Source: D2472 sp964444385 (GTDB taxonomy: Bacteria > Pseudomonadota > Gammaproteobacteria > Magnimaribacterales > D2472). Taken from it: a stretch of 24,251 bases of DNA. The stretch lies in assembly GCA_964444385.1 (NCBI GenBank), contig CAYUHD010000017.1, positions 1 through 24,251 of the forward strand, given 5' to 3'. The notes below the pieces were generated by a model. It saw only the letters and a list, made by a program, of their open reading frames with translations. It ran no database searches and was not told the DNA's origin. Made by a program: the position numbers and the translations under genes. Shown here one piece after another: positions 15,288 to 24,004 of this stretch. Every line of letters starts with the position of its first letter. Position 1 is the first letter of the stretch.

Positions 15288-18033
15288 TAAGCTTCTCCTC
15301 AAGTCTATCTATAAACTGAGATTCAATTTTAGATTCGATACTTAAATACCAAATCTTAGAATTATTAAAATGTTTACATTTAGCTGCATCTTTCTCGGTC
15401 ATTAATATCGGAAGATGATCAAGATAATATAAGTCTCTCTTATTATATTTATGGTGATCAGGAAATGGGCTTTTATCAAATTCAAAACCCAGTCTCAATA
15501 ATAAATCAAAAAATCTATTTGGATTGCCTAACCCTGCTATTGCATGAACCTGGTTGTGCATAGGCCACTTATCAATTGAATATTCTTTTCCTGAATTTAA
15601 GTGTATAAATTTAGCCGGACTTAAAGACATAAGAATCTCATCTCCTTCTGTTGGGCCACCATTATTTACAATATAATCAACTTCTTTGAGTCTAGATTTT
15701 GGTTCTCTTAATGGACCAGCTGGGAAGGCCAAACCATTTCCAAGCCTTCTGGCTCCATCAATCACAGCAATTTCAACATCCCGTCCCATAGCATAATGCT
15801 GAAGTCCGTCGTCAGAAATAATCACATCAACATCATGTTTTTCCTGAAGTTTTTTAGCAGCTCTCGATCTATTTTTATCTATATAAAAGGGAATATTTAA
15901 TTTAGCTAAAATTTGAGCCTCATCACCCGTTTGTTTATAAGTAGTCTCAGATGTTACTTCAAGTGTTCCTGAATATTTGCCACCGTAACCTCTGCTAACT
16001 AATCCTGGTTTAAAACCTTTCTTAGCTAACTCTGAAGCTAAAAATTTAACTAACGGCGTTTTTCCAGTGCCACCCATTGAGATATTGCCAACAACAACAA
16101 TAGGTATTGGGGAATTCCAAACTTTCTTAGGGTTCTTGATATAAGAGTTCTTTCGCATCTTAATTATTAAGGAAAATAAAAAAGTGAAAGGTATGAAAAG
16201 ATAAAGCCAAAAACTTTTTTTATACCAAGCATCAATCAAATAACCATGCTGTATAGGGTCCTCAGTGAATGTAGGGAGAAATTCCTGACCCACAGATTTT
16301 TTAGAAGATTTAATTTGATCATCAGAATCATGAAATTTATTTTGATAGAGACTTTTATATATTCCATCATTTTTTAATAAATTAGAATGGCTGCCTGATT
16401 CTGCTACAGATCCTTGATCTAAAACCAAAATCTTATCTGCATTTTCAATTGTTGATAATCTATGAGCAATAACGATTGTTGTTCTATTATTAATTAATTT
16501 TTCAATTGCCTCTTGTACAATTAATTCAGACTCATTGTCTAATGCAGAGGTTGCCTCATCTAAAATGATAATTGGAGAATCTTTATAAAACGCTCGAGCA
16601 ATTGCTATGCGTTGGCGTTGACCTCCAGAGAGCAATACACCGTCATCGCCTATTTCAGAATTATATCCTTCAGGAAGTCTTGAAATAAATTCAGTGCAGC
16701 CTGAGATATCGGCTGCTTCTTGTAATTTGTCTTGATCAATTTGATTTTCACCATAAGCAATATTTTTTTCAATAGTGTCATTGAATAGTGTTGGGGATTG
16801 ATTAACTATTGATATAGATTTGCGAAGGTGAGATAACTGATAGTCACGAATGCTAACTCCATCTATAGAAATTGATCCATTAAAATTTGAATAAAATCTT
16901 GATAACAAATTAGCAATGGTGGATTTACCAGAACCAGATTTTCCAACTATTGCAACAGTTTCATTCTGTGAGATTTGAAAACTTAAATTACTGAGAACTG
17001 CTTCTTTAGAATTGTAGGAAAAACTTACATCTGAAAACTCTATTTTCCCTACAATAAGTGATTCCACCTCACCGATATCTTCTTCTTCTTTTGTATCTAG
17101 CTGATCAAAAATTTCTACCGCAGCTGCTAATCCTTTTTGAATTACAGCATTTATATTGGAAAGTTGTCGAATAGGTTTAGCCATTAGGCCAGCCGCTGTA
17201 ATAAAAGCAACAAAGTCTTCTGCGCTTAGTTCTATCCCAAGTTGGGATCCCAAGGCAAAATAAGCAACTATTGATAGAGAAACTGAAACTAATAGCTGAA
17301 TAATTGGTGTGGCTAAATTGCTGGTTGCTTCTAACTTTAAGTTTTGATTTTTATTAGATGCATTGGCATCAGAAAATCTATCTTTCTCATATTTTTCAGC
17401 ATTAAAAGATTTAATTTCAAGATTTCCATCCACGGCCTCAGATGCAAGATGAGTTACATCACCCATAGCTGTTTGAATAGTTTTAGCTAACTTTCTTAAA
17501 CGGCGTCCAGCAACATAAACTATTAATGCTATAAATGGTGTGGTTATTAATAAAAGTAATGTTAACTTCCAATTTAAGGTAAACATATAAGCAAGCAATC
17601 CTACTAAGAGAAATCCTTCTCTTACAAAAGTTTTAATTGCATTTGATGCTGCACCAGAAACCTGAGTGGTGGTGAAGGTAATTCTATTAATGAGTTGGCC
17701 AGATTGATTTTGATCAAAGAAATTTTTTGGCAAGTTAATTAACTTCGTAAAAAGTTCAGATCTAAAATCATGCACAATACCAAAGCCAACTCTCGACATA
17801 AAATAATTCCCAACAAAAAATCCAGTGCCACGACCTATTGCTATAAAAATTAATGCCAGTACAAGATAAATACTAAAATCTTCTTGATCTGAATTGATGT
17901 ATTCAATAATTCTTCGAATCCATTCTACAGCTGCAATATCAGCAGAAGCAAAAATAATGAACCCAAAGATGCTTAAAATAAATGAAAATTTAAACCTAAG
18001 AGTATACGAGAACAGTCTTTTTAAAGGGTTCAT
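15277..18033 (-). CDS. MsbA-LpxK fusion: lipid A ABC flippase plus tetraacyldisaccharide 4'-kinase
   Basis: One uninterrupted frame of 918 residues carries two proteins that are normally separate. Residues 1 to about 567 are MsbA, the inner-membrane lipid A flippase: a six-helix transmembrane domain, then Walker A GKSGSGKST (364-372), LSGGQ (468-472), Walker B IIILDEAT (488-495) and His524. Residues about 598-918 are LpxK, which phosphorylates the lipid A precursor at the 4' position: an N-terminal membrane helix (about 608-624), Walker A GNISMGGTGKT (649-659), SRGYGG, and DDGLQH (741-746). Between them lies a polar linker of about 30 residues with no methionine. LpxK appears complete, with no ATG at its natural N-terminus; GTG (Val581) and TTG (Leu599) could only act as internal starts. 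It begins 2 bases after the exbD stop. An indel error could mimic a fusion, but both halves look intact. Confidence 0.92.
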   Translation of the reverse strand: MNPLKRLFSYTLRFKFSFILSIFGFIIFASADIAAVEWIRRIIEYINSDQEDFSIYLVLALIFIAIGRGTGFFVGNYFMSRVGFGIVHDFRSELFTKLINLPKNFFDQNQSGQLINRITFTTTQVSGAASNAIKTFVREGFLLVGLLAYMFTLNWKLTLLLLITTPFIALIVYVAGRRLRKLAKTIQTAMGDVTHLASEAVDGNLEIKSFNAEKYEKDRFSDANASNKNQNLKLEATSNLATPIIQLLVSVSLSIVAYFALGSQLGIELSAEDFVAFITAAGLMAKPIRQLSNINAVIQKGLAAAVEIFDQLDTKEEEDIGEVESLIVGKIEFSDVSFSYNSKEAVLSNLSFQISQNETVAIVGKSGSGKSTIANLLSRFYSNFNGSISIDGVSIRDYQLSHLRKSISIVNQSPTLFNDTIEKNIAYGENQIDQDKLQEAADISGCTEFISRLPEGYNSEIGDDGVLLSGGQRQRIAIARAFYKDSPIIILDEATSALDNESELIVQEAIEKLINNRTTIVIAHRLSTIENADKILVLDQGSVAESGSHSNLLKNDGIYKSLYQNKFHDSDDQIKSSKKSVGQEFLPTFTEDPIQHGYLIDAWYKKSFWLYLFIPFTFLFSLIIKMRKNSYIKNPKKVWNSPIPIVVVGNISMGGTGKTPLVKFLASELAKKGFKPGLVSRGYGGKYSGTLEVTSETTYKQTGDEAQILAKLNIPFYIDKNRSRAAKKLQEKHDVDVIISDDGLQHYAMGRDVEIAVIDGARRLGNGLAFPAGPLREPKSRLKEVDYIVNNGGPTEGDEILMSLSPAKFIHLNSGKEYSIDKWPMHNQVHAIAGLGNPNRFFDLLLRLGFEFDKSPFPDHHKYNKRDLYYLDHLPILMTEKDAAKCKHFNNSKIWYLSIESKIESQFIDRLEEKLNDR

Positions 18034-18035
18034 GG

Positions 18036-18440
18036 CTAATCAGTATAAGTTTTAATCTGTAGATTTTGAAATCCCAGTTGCTGCAAACCATCCATTAATC
18101 TAATTACCCATTCATGAAAGGCTCTGCTTTCTATGGAAAGAACTATAACTTCTGATTTTGAGTATGTAGCATTGACACCAACAAGCATTTGATCAATATC
18201 AGCTATAGCAAATTCTTGATTATTTATAATTAATATTCCGGATTCTAATAAAATAATATTTTGACCACTATTTGATATAGATGATGCAAAAGATTTAGAT
18301 TCGGGAAGATCTAGGGTTAGGTATTGGTTTGTTTCAATTTTAGAAGTAACAACAAAAAAAATTACTAGCAGGAAAACAATATCAATTAGAGGAGTAATCT
18401 CTACAGTTAAGGCACGCTCTTTATGACTATAAAATTTCAT
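18036..18440 (-). CDS. exbD: ExbD/TolR family transport protein
   Basis: This 134-residue inner-membrane protein has one N-terminal transmembrane helix and a periplasmic domain. The helix segment TPLIDIVFLLVIFFVVTSK contains the conserved Asp20 that serves proton-driven work in this family. It forms a pair with the preceding ExbB-like gene, overlapping it by 4 bases (ATGA). Similar exbB/exbD-like genes between lolD and msbA/lpxK are known in Pseudomonas, where their exact partner is not well defined. No TonB gene is visible in the window, so the symbol is by family only. Confidence 0.88.
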   Translation of the reverse strand: MKFYSHKERALTVEITPLIDIVFLLVIFFVVTSKIETNQYLTLDLPESKSFASSISNSGQNIILLESGILIINNQEFAIADIDQMLVGVNATYSKSEVIVLSIESRAFHEWVIRLMDGLQQLGFQNLQIKTYTD

Positions 18441-19039
18441 TTTTTAAATAGAAAATCTAAAAATAATGAAGTATTAACCTGTAAAACAGACATTAGGATT
18501 ACAGTTTTTTGTTCAAAATATCTATAAAACACTATTGCTGGAACAGCGATTATTAACCCAAAGGCTGTTGTGATTAAGGCTTCTGATATTCCGGCAGCAA
18601 GCAGATCTGTATTTGCTGTGCCATTTACATCAATATTGCTAAATACTGTAATCATCCCTACTACTGTGCCCAAAAGACCTAATAAAGGGCTGATGCTAGC
18701 AATTGTACTTAACAAAGAGAGATTGCGTTCTAAAACTAATTCAATTTCTGAAGCCTTTTCTTCAGCCTTAATTTCAATAAATTCTCTTGAATCAGATCGA
18801 TATTGGTAACAATGTTGAAGTAAATCTCCTAATTGAGAGGTAGCTGCGATTTCCTGTTGATTTTCAGAATTAAAGGAATCTTTCTTAATTAGATTTTGTA
18901 CCTGTCTTAGCAAGCCTTTTGGTGCAACTAATCTTCTTTGAAGGAACCAAAGTTTTTCAAGGACTATGGAGATAAGCAAAATAGAGCAAACAAGCAAAGG
19001 CCATATAAACCATCCACCAGATATTAATAAATTATTCAT
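18437..19039 (-). CDS. exbB: MotA/TolQ/ExbB family proton channel protein
   Basis: This 200-residue inner-membrane protein has three hydrophobic helices: about residues 10-28, 116-134 and 156-174. The conserved channel segment is ISPLLGLLGTVVGMITVF (116-133), followed by GISEALITTAFGLIIAVPAI (150-169). These are the standard MotA/TolQ/ExbB motifs. It works with ExbD to couple the proton gradient to an envelope process. It lies 1 base from the lolD stop and overlaps exbD by 4 bases. TolQ-like function is an alternative. Confidence 0.9.
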   Translation of the reverse strand: MNNLLISGGWFIWPLLVCSILLISIVLEKLWFLQRRLVAPKGLLRQVQNLIKKDSFNSENQQEIAATSQLGDLLQHCYQYRSDSREFIEIKAEEKASEIELVLERNLSLLSTIASISPLLGLLGTVVGMITVFSNIDVNGTANTDLLAAGISEALITTAFGLIIAVPAIVFYRYFEQKTVILMSVLQVNTSLFLDFLFKK

Positions 19040-19040
19040 T

Positions 19041-19718
19041 TTAAGTTGACTTCAATGCTCCATTTTCTATGCGAAATACTGCATCCAGTTTACCAGCATA
19101 TTTTAAATCGTGAGTTGCAACGACAATCCCTATGTTGTGGTCTTTTGCTAAATTAATAGTTAAATCTTGAATTATTTCAGCATTTTCATGATCTAAATTA
19201 CCAGTTGGCTCATCCATTAAAACAAACATTGGTTGATGAACAATAGCTCTAGCAATGGCCACACGCTGCCTTTCACCCCCAGAGAGCATGAAAGGATAAC
19301 TATCCTTTAATTGAGATATTCCCAGCTCATTAAGTATTTGCATGATTATTTGAAAATTTTTCACGATATTTTTGGAATTAGCTATTTTAAAAACTAAATT
19401 GCAATTTTCAAATACGGTCAAATCATCCAGTAAATAATGAAATTGATAAGCATATCCAAATAATTTATTTCTCATAGAATTAAATTTTTCAGCATTATTT
19501 TTAGATAAATTAATATCATTAAAGTAAATCTCGCCTTGATCAGGCATCTCTAGACCTGCAAGAATTTGTAATAAAGTTGTTTTTCCGCTGCCAGATGCGC
19601 CAATAACTCCAATTGCTTCACCCTGCTTTATGGTAATTGAAATATCAGAAAGCACCTCTATCTGATGCCCGGCTGAAGAATAAATCTTAGAAAGATTAGA
19701 CGCTAAAAGTTTATTCAT
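19041..19718 (-). CDS. lolD: Lipoprotein-releasing system ATP-binding protein LolD
   Basis: LolD is the ATPase of the LolCDE complex that extracts outer-membrane lipoproteins from the inner membrane for LolA. The 225-residue protein has Walker A GASGSGKTT (40-48), the LolD-type Q-loop YQFHYLLDDLTVFEN (91-105), the signature LSGGERQRVAIARA (145-158), Walker B VLMDEPTGNLD and a switch histidine in VATHD. The YQFHxLL motif separates LolD from the related MacB and FtsE. It overlaps the lolC/E-type gene by 8 bases. Confidence 0.95.
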   Translation of the reverse strand: MNKLLASNLSKIYSSAGHQIEVLSDISITIKQGEAIGVIGASGSGKTTLLQILAGLEMPDQGEIYFNDINLSKNNAEKFNSMRNKLFGYAYQFHYLLDDLTVFENCNLVFKIANSKNIVKNFQIIMQILNELGISQLKDSYPFMLSGGERQRVAIARAIVHQPMFVLMDEPTGNLDHENAEIIQDLTINLAKDHNIGIVVATHDLKYAGKLDAVFRIENGALKST

Positions 19719-20946
19719 GGCGCAAAATGGTAACAGGGTTCAATTTTGCAGCTCTTGCCGCTGGGAAATAAGAAAAAAGCAAGCTCATTGCTAATACAGA
19801 AAAGCAAATATAACAAAGTTGTGAGAATCTAAACTCATAAGGAAAGTAATTAATAAAGTAACTATCCATTAAACTTCTGTCACTTAATGTTTCTATAAAG
19901 TTTATAAGTGCATCAATATTTGGTGTTACGAGAAGACCTATCAATAAACCAGTGAATGTCCCCATAAGACCAATAATTAATCCCAAAGTTAAAAAAATAA
20001 ATGTTAATTGAACTTTTGAACAACCCATGGTCTTTAAGATCGCTATTTCCTTCTCTTTAGTTTTAACTGTCATGACTAAAGTCGAGAGAATATTAAACGC
20101 TGCTACAGTTATAATTAAAAAAAGCATAAGAGTAATTAATCTTTTTTCTAGTTTAATAGCTTGAAATAAAGTTCCATGAGTTTGCTGCCATGAAGTAAAA
20201 TAGTAATTACTGTTATCTAGCTCGGGTTGTGCCAAAAGACTGAATCCAATTGAATTTGCTTTAAATAGATCATTAGTCTTAACTCTAATGCCTTGTGTTG
20301 ATCCGATCGGGAGATTAAGAATATTTGCTGCAAGATCATGATGAATTAAAACAAGTGATTGATCTAGCTCTGCTTTAAGCTCAAAAATACCAACGACCTC
20401 TAAAGAAAAAGTTCTAGGAAAAGTACCTAAAATTGAAGAACGCAGATTAGTTGTAGTAATGTTGATGACTTCGCCAATTTCTACTCCCAAATATCTTGAT
20501 AACCAAGCACCTATGACAACTCCCTTTTTAGAGGAAAGATTATTTAATGATCCATCTATCAGATATTGAGGAAGAATAGACATTGAGCCTTCTAATTCAG
20601 GCTGAATTCCAGTGATAAAGACACCTCTTGATCTATTTTTAGCACTCATCAATCCTTGAGTTTCAATATAAGGACTAACAGTTAAGATATTTGAGTTGAT
20701 TATTTTTGGCATCAACTCTTCATAATTTTCTATGCTTTCATTTGAACGAATAATAAGTTGAGGCACAACACCAAGAACCCTAGTTTGTAATTCTTTTTCG
20801 AAGCCATTCATAACAGACAGCACTATAACTAAAGCTGCAACGCCTAAAGATAAACCAGCAATAGCCATTAAAGAAGTGAAGGATGCAAATGCACCCTTCT
20901 TAGATCGAAAATACTTGTAGCCCAAGTAAATAGGCAATCCAGTCAT
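19711..20946 (-). CDS. Lipoprotein-releasing system transmembrane protein, LolC/LolE family
   Basis: This 411-residue inner-membrane permease has the LolC/E architecture: a helix after GYKYFRSKKGAFASFTSLMA (9-28), a large periplasmic domain, and three C-terminal helices containing VKTKEKEIAILKTMGCSKVQ and ending FPAARAAKLNPVTILRHE. The segment LSLGVAALVIVLSVMNGFEK (32-51) is typical. Only one LolC/E gene is visible, so the complex may be a LolF-type homodimer, or the second subunit may be encoded elsewhere. It begins 5 bases after the aldehyde dehydrogenase stop and lacks an obvious ribosome binding site, which suggests dependence on upstream translation. Confidence 0.93.
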   Translation of the reverse strand: MTGLPIYLGYKYFRSKKGAFASFTSLMAIAGLSLGVAALVIVLSVMNGFEKELQTRVLGVVPQLIIRSNESIENYEELMPKIINSNILTVSPYIETQGLMSAKNRSRGVFITGIQPELEGSMSILPQYLIDGSLNNLSSKKGVVIGAWLSRYLGVEIGEVINITTTNLRSSILGTFPRTFSLEVVGIFELKAELDQSLVLIHHDLAANILNLPIGSTQGIRVKTNDLFKANSIGFSLLAQPELDNSNYYFTSWQQTHGTLFQAIKLEKRLITLMLFLIITVAAFNILSTLVMTVKTKEKEIAILKTMGCSKVQLTFIFLTLGLIIGLMGTFTGLLIGLLVTPNIDALINFIETLSDRSLMDSYFINYFPYEFRFSQLCYICFSVLAMSLLFSYFPAARAAKLNPVTILRHE

Positions 20947-20951
20947 ATCAA

Positions 20952-22373
20952 TTAAGTTATCTGCTTAAGCACCTTTTCAATATCGCCTTTATAAGGAGGT
21001 CGAATTGCAGATAGTAACTTATCAAATCTTGAACCAATTTGCTTATAAACTGCTTTTGCATTACTGAAGGTCTTAAATCCTTCTTCTCCGTGATAACTTC
21101 CGATACCTGAAGGTCCAACACCACCAAATGGAAGATCTTCCTGCTGAATATGACCTAACACATCATTAACAGTCACTCCACCAGATGATGTTCTAGTTAG
21201 AACACGATCTTCTTCATTTTTATTTGATCCAAAATAATATAGGCCTAAAGGTTTTTCATTGCCATTAACGTAAGAAATAGTCTCATCAATCTCAGTAAAC
21301 TCTTTAATAGGTAATAATGGGCCAAAAATCTCTTCTTTCATAATTTCCATATCATCAGTTGGATTTAAGACAAGTGTTGGGGGAATTTTAAAAGCTTCTT
21401 GCTGCGAGAAATCCTCATTAGCAGGATTGATCTCATCAATTTCAGCACCTTTTTGTTTTGCATCAGTTAATAAGCCTTGTAGGCGATCATAATGTTTTTG
21501 ATTGACGATAGATGTGTAATCATCGTTGTGCTTTAAATCTGGATAAAAATCAGCAACGGCATCTTTCATACCAGAAACAAGCTCATCTTTCTTTTCTGAA
21601 TGAACCATCACATAATCTGGAGCTAGACAGATCTGACCAGCATTCATTGTTTTACCAAGCATAATCCTTTTAGCTGCTGTAACACTATCAGCTGTGTTGC
21701 TAACTATGACTGGAGATTTGCCACCAAGCTCTAGGGTTACTGGGACTAGATTTTCTGAGGCAGCTCTCATAATGTGCTTAGCAACTGCACCACTTCCAGT
21801 GTATAAAAGATGATCAAATTTTTGTTGGGCAAAAGTTGATCCCACTTCTGGGCCACCTAATATGGTTGCAAATTCTTCTTCGTCAAAAGCAGCATCACAA
21901 AGTTCTTTCAGTAAAGTCGCCGTTTGTTCAGTATACTCACTTGGTTTATGCATGATCTGATTACCAGCTGCAAAAATTGAAGCTGCAGGAGAAAAAGTTA
22001 GGAATATAGGAAAATTCCATGGGGAAATCATTCCGACTGTTCCAAGCGGCTCATAATCTACTGAAGCTTTAGCTCCCAATAAACCTAGTGGAAAATTTGC
22101 TTTTCTTTTTGAGCCAGCCATCCATTTTTTTAGATTTTTCTTGGCATACTCTATACTTGGAATAATTGTATACACGTCTGTAGCCATAGACTGATTTTTG
22201 GATCTAACTCCAAAATCTTCATTCAATGCATCTACTATCTTATAGCGATTCTCCATAATCAATGTTTTCATTCGATCTAATCGATCAATTCTTAAGTTAT
22301 AAGATGGCGGGCCGTTCTTTATAAAATAAGCTCTTTGTTTTTTAAGAATATCTTGCATTTGTTGATCTTCCAT
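20952..22373 (-). CDS. NAD(P)-dependent aldehyde dehydrogenase, coniferyl-aldehyde dehydrogenase-like
   Basis: This 473-residue enzyme oxidises an aldehyde to the acid. Visible motifs are PWNFP (118-122), HKPSEYTEQTA (142-152), the catalytic-site LELGGKSP with Glu215, the nucleophile Cys249 in NAGQICLAPDY, EEIFGPLLPI and LPFGGVGPSGIGSYHGEEGF near the end. These fit the class 3-like group that includes coniferyl aldehyde dehydrogenase; long-chain aldehyde oxidation is equally possible. AAGAGGT about 7 bases before the ATG supports the start. It is preceded by a 75-base spacer after the SDR gene and followed within 5 bases by the lolC/E-type gene. Confidence 0.92.
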   Translation of the reverse strand: MEDQQMQDILKKQRAYFIKNGPPSYNLRIDRLDRMKTLIMENRYKIVDALNEDFGVRSKNQSMATDVYTIIPSIEYAKKNLKKWMAGSKRKANFPLGLLGAKASVDYEPLGTVGMISPWNFPIFLTFSPAASIFAAGNQIMHKPSEYTEQTATLLKELCDAAFDEEEFATILGGPEVGSTFAQQKFDHLLYTGSGAVAKHIMRAASENLVPVTLELGGKSPVIVSNTADSVTAAKRIMLGKTMNAGQICLAPDYVMVHSEKKDELVSGMKDAVADFYPDLKHNDDYTSIVNQKHYDRLQGLLTDAKQKGAEIDEINPANEDFSQQEAFKIPPTLVLNPTDDMEIMKEEIFGPLLPIKEFTEIDETISYVNGNEKPLGLYYFGSNKNEEDRVLTRTSSGGVTVNDVLGHIQQEDLPFGGVGPSGIGSYHGEEGFKTFSNAKAVYKQIGSRFDKLLSAIRPPYKGDIEKVLKQIT

Positions 22374-22440
22374 TTTTATACCTCTTACATTTATTGGTTA
22401 TATAGTCTATCAGTTAAAGGAAACTCTAAGTTAAGAAAAA

Positions 22441-22446
22441 ATTATA
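22441..22446 (-). promoter_or_regulatory. Possible -10 element upstream of the aldehyde dehydrogenase gene
   Basis: Read on the minus strand this is a perfect TATAAT just after the SDR stop codon, in the 75-base spacer 22374-22448, the widest one in the minus-strand run. It would give a leader of about 60 bases before the ATG at 22373. No good -35 hexamer is seen, so the call rests on the single box in AT-rich sequence. Confidence 0.25.
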
Positions 22447-22448
22447 TT

Positions 22449-23327
22449 CTATGTTGATCTTTTTTGTTTATCTGAATCATTAGTTTTTTTAATCATGCTC
22501 CTAATATCAGACCAATCATCCTCTGACATTTTTGAAAGTTGTGAAAAAGTACCTCCACCTGAAAGATACTGAGCTCCATCAAGCGCTATTGTTTGACCCG
22601 TTAAGTATTCACATCCATCTGCCATTAAAAAAGTTGCTAGATTTTGCAATTCACCCATTTTACCCAATCTTCCCATTGGAATAGTGCTCATTGAGCCAGA
22701 ATTGTCAAAAGCTCCTTTAGGGTTAAGTCGTGCCCAAGCCCCTTCTGTTGGAAATGGGCCAGGTGCAATAGCATTTATCCTTATTCCAAATGGTCCCCAT
22801 TCAACTGCAAGAGATTTTGTCATGGTATTAAGTGCAGATTTTGACATAGCTGAAGGGACAACAAAAGGAGAACCTGTCCAAACCCATGTAGCAAGAATAG
22901 AAATAATTGATCCTTTTATTTTTTGCTCAAGCCATTTTTTACCAACTGCATTAGTTACATAAAATGTTCCATGAAATACTATATTTGCAATAGCATCAAA
23001 ACCTCTCGCAGATAAATCTTTTGTTGGCGAAATAAAGTTGCCTGCCGCGTTATTAACTAAACCATGAAGAGGTCCTTCTTGAAAAATAGTATCAATAAAA
23101 TCTTCAACATCTTGAGGAGAGCGAATATCTAAGGGTTGATAACGAACAGTTGATCCATATTTTTCTTTAAATTCTGCAGCTGTGTCGGCAAGAACGCTCT
23201 CTCGTCTTCCGCAAATAACTACCTCGGCACCATGCTTAACATAATGTTCTGACATTTCTTTGCCTAAACCAGTCCCTCCACCTGTGACCAATATTTTCTT
23301 TCCCTTTAAAACATCTTCTTTAAACAT
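22449..23327 (-). CDS. Short-chain dehydrogenase, 2,4-dienoyl-CoA reductase-like
   Basis: This 292-residue SDR resembles NADPH-dependent 2,4-dienoyl-CoA reductase, which removes double bases of unsaturation in fatty-acid breakdown. It has the Rossmann motif TGGGTGLG (15-22), NNAAGNF (92-98) and the DECR-type tail APGPFPTEGAWARLNPKGAF (188-207). The usual YxxxK is SAMSK: Ser159 replaces Tyr and Lys163 is kept, as in mammalian DECR1. This favours DECR over a general SDR. I chose the ATG at 23327 because AAGGA lies just upstream and the fold begins there; an in-frame ATG at 23375 adds 16 basic residues overlapping hemH. The hemH stop is 8 bases before this start. Confidence 0.88.
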   Translation of the reverse strand: MFKEDVLKGKKILVTGGGTGLGKEMSEHYVKHGAEVVICGRRESVLADTAAEFKEKYGSTVRYQPLDIRSPQDVEDFIDTIFQEGPLHGLVNNAAGNFISPTKDLSARGFDAIANIVFHGTFYVTNAVGKKWLEQKIKGSIISILATWVWTGSPFVVPSAMSKSALNTMTKSLAVEWGPFGIRINAIAPGPFPTEGAWARLNPKGAFDNSGSMSTIPMGRLGKMGELQNLATFLMADGCEYLTGQTIALDGAQYLSGGGTFSQLSKMSEDDWSDIRSMIKKTNDSDKQKRST

Positions 23328-23335
23328 CCTTATCC

Positions 23336-24004
23336 TTATTTTGAGTTTACAATATCTATAATAGCTTGAACCCAAGCATCTGAAAAATTTAATGAGGGAA
23401 CATAATCCAAGGTTTGACCGCCAGCTTCAATAAAAAGTTCTTTATATTCATATCCAATTTCAATAACGGTTTCAAGACAATCCGCAGTAAACGCAGGGGA
23501 AAAAACAAGCACTTTCTTTATGCCTTTTCTGGGAAAGGACTTCAATACTTCATCGGTGAAAGGTTCAAGCCAATTGTTTGTTAAGCGAGACTGGAATGTA
23601 ACTTCATATTTATCTCTAGAAAGAACTAATTTATCAGCTAGAAGTTTAGAAGTTTCATAAACTGTGGCTTTATAACAAAAATAATTTTTCACATTAATCT
23701 CATGCTCACAATTCTTACCATCACATTGCTTATCTTGATAAACTTTATCTACTTGAGAATTAGGCAAGCCATGGTAGCTAAATATGACCTTGTCATAATC
23801 TGAAAGATTAAAGTTTTTTGCTGTATCCACCCAAGCATCTAAAAATGATGAATTATCGTAATATTGCGATATAAATTTAAATGAAGGAATCACCCAGTCT
23901 TTTGATAGTCTTTTAGTTACCTCTTCAAAAACACTGCCCGAAGTTGCCGAGGCATAATGTGGGAAAAGTGGCAAAATGACTATTTCTGAAGGATTGGTTT
24001 TTTT
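23336..24004 (-). CDS. hemH: Ferrochelatase HemH, 5'-truncated at a probable chimeric join
   Basis: HemH inserts iron into protoporphyrin IX, the last step of heme synthesis. The 222 residues that align well start near KKTNPSEIVILPLFPHYASA. They include the metal-site motif SYHGLP, FQSRLTNNWLEP and SPAFTADCLETVIEIGYEY with the conserved glutamate. The N-terminal third (about 100 residues, usually starting with a LVNLGTP-like motif) is missing. A frame from an ATG at 24172 stays open, but its first 56 residues are the reverse complement of an acyl-CoA dehydrogenase gene and do not look like ferrochelatase. The break is near the run of seven T at 23998-24004. Assembly chimera is the simplest explanation; a true rearrangement is not excluded. 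Confidence 0.9.
   Translation of the reverse strand, partial: KKTNPSEIVILPLFPHYASATSGSVFEEVTKRLSKDWVIPSFKFISQYYDNSSFLDAWVDTAKNFNLSDYDKVIFSYHGLPNSQVDKVYQDKQCDGKNCEHEINVKNYFCYKATVYETSKLLADKLVLSRDKYEVTFQSRLTNNWLEPFTDEVLKSFPRKGIKKVLVFSPAFTADCLETVIEIGYEYKELFIEAGGQTLDYVPSLNFSDAWVQAIIDIVNSK

Noticed and set aside
22684..22962. Plus-strand ORF of 92 residues inside the SDR gene
   Set aside because: It is antisense to a well-supported SDR coding region and has no recognisable features.
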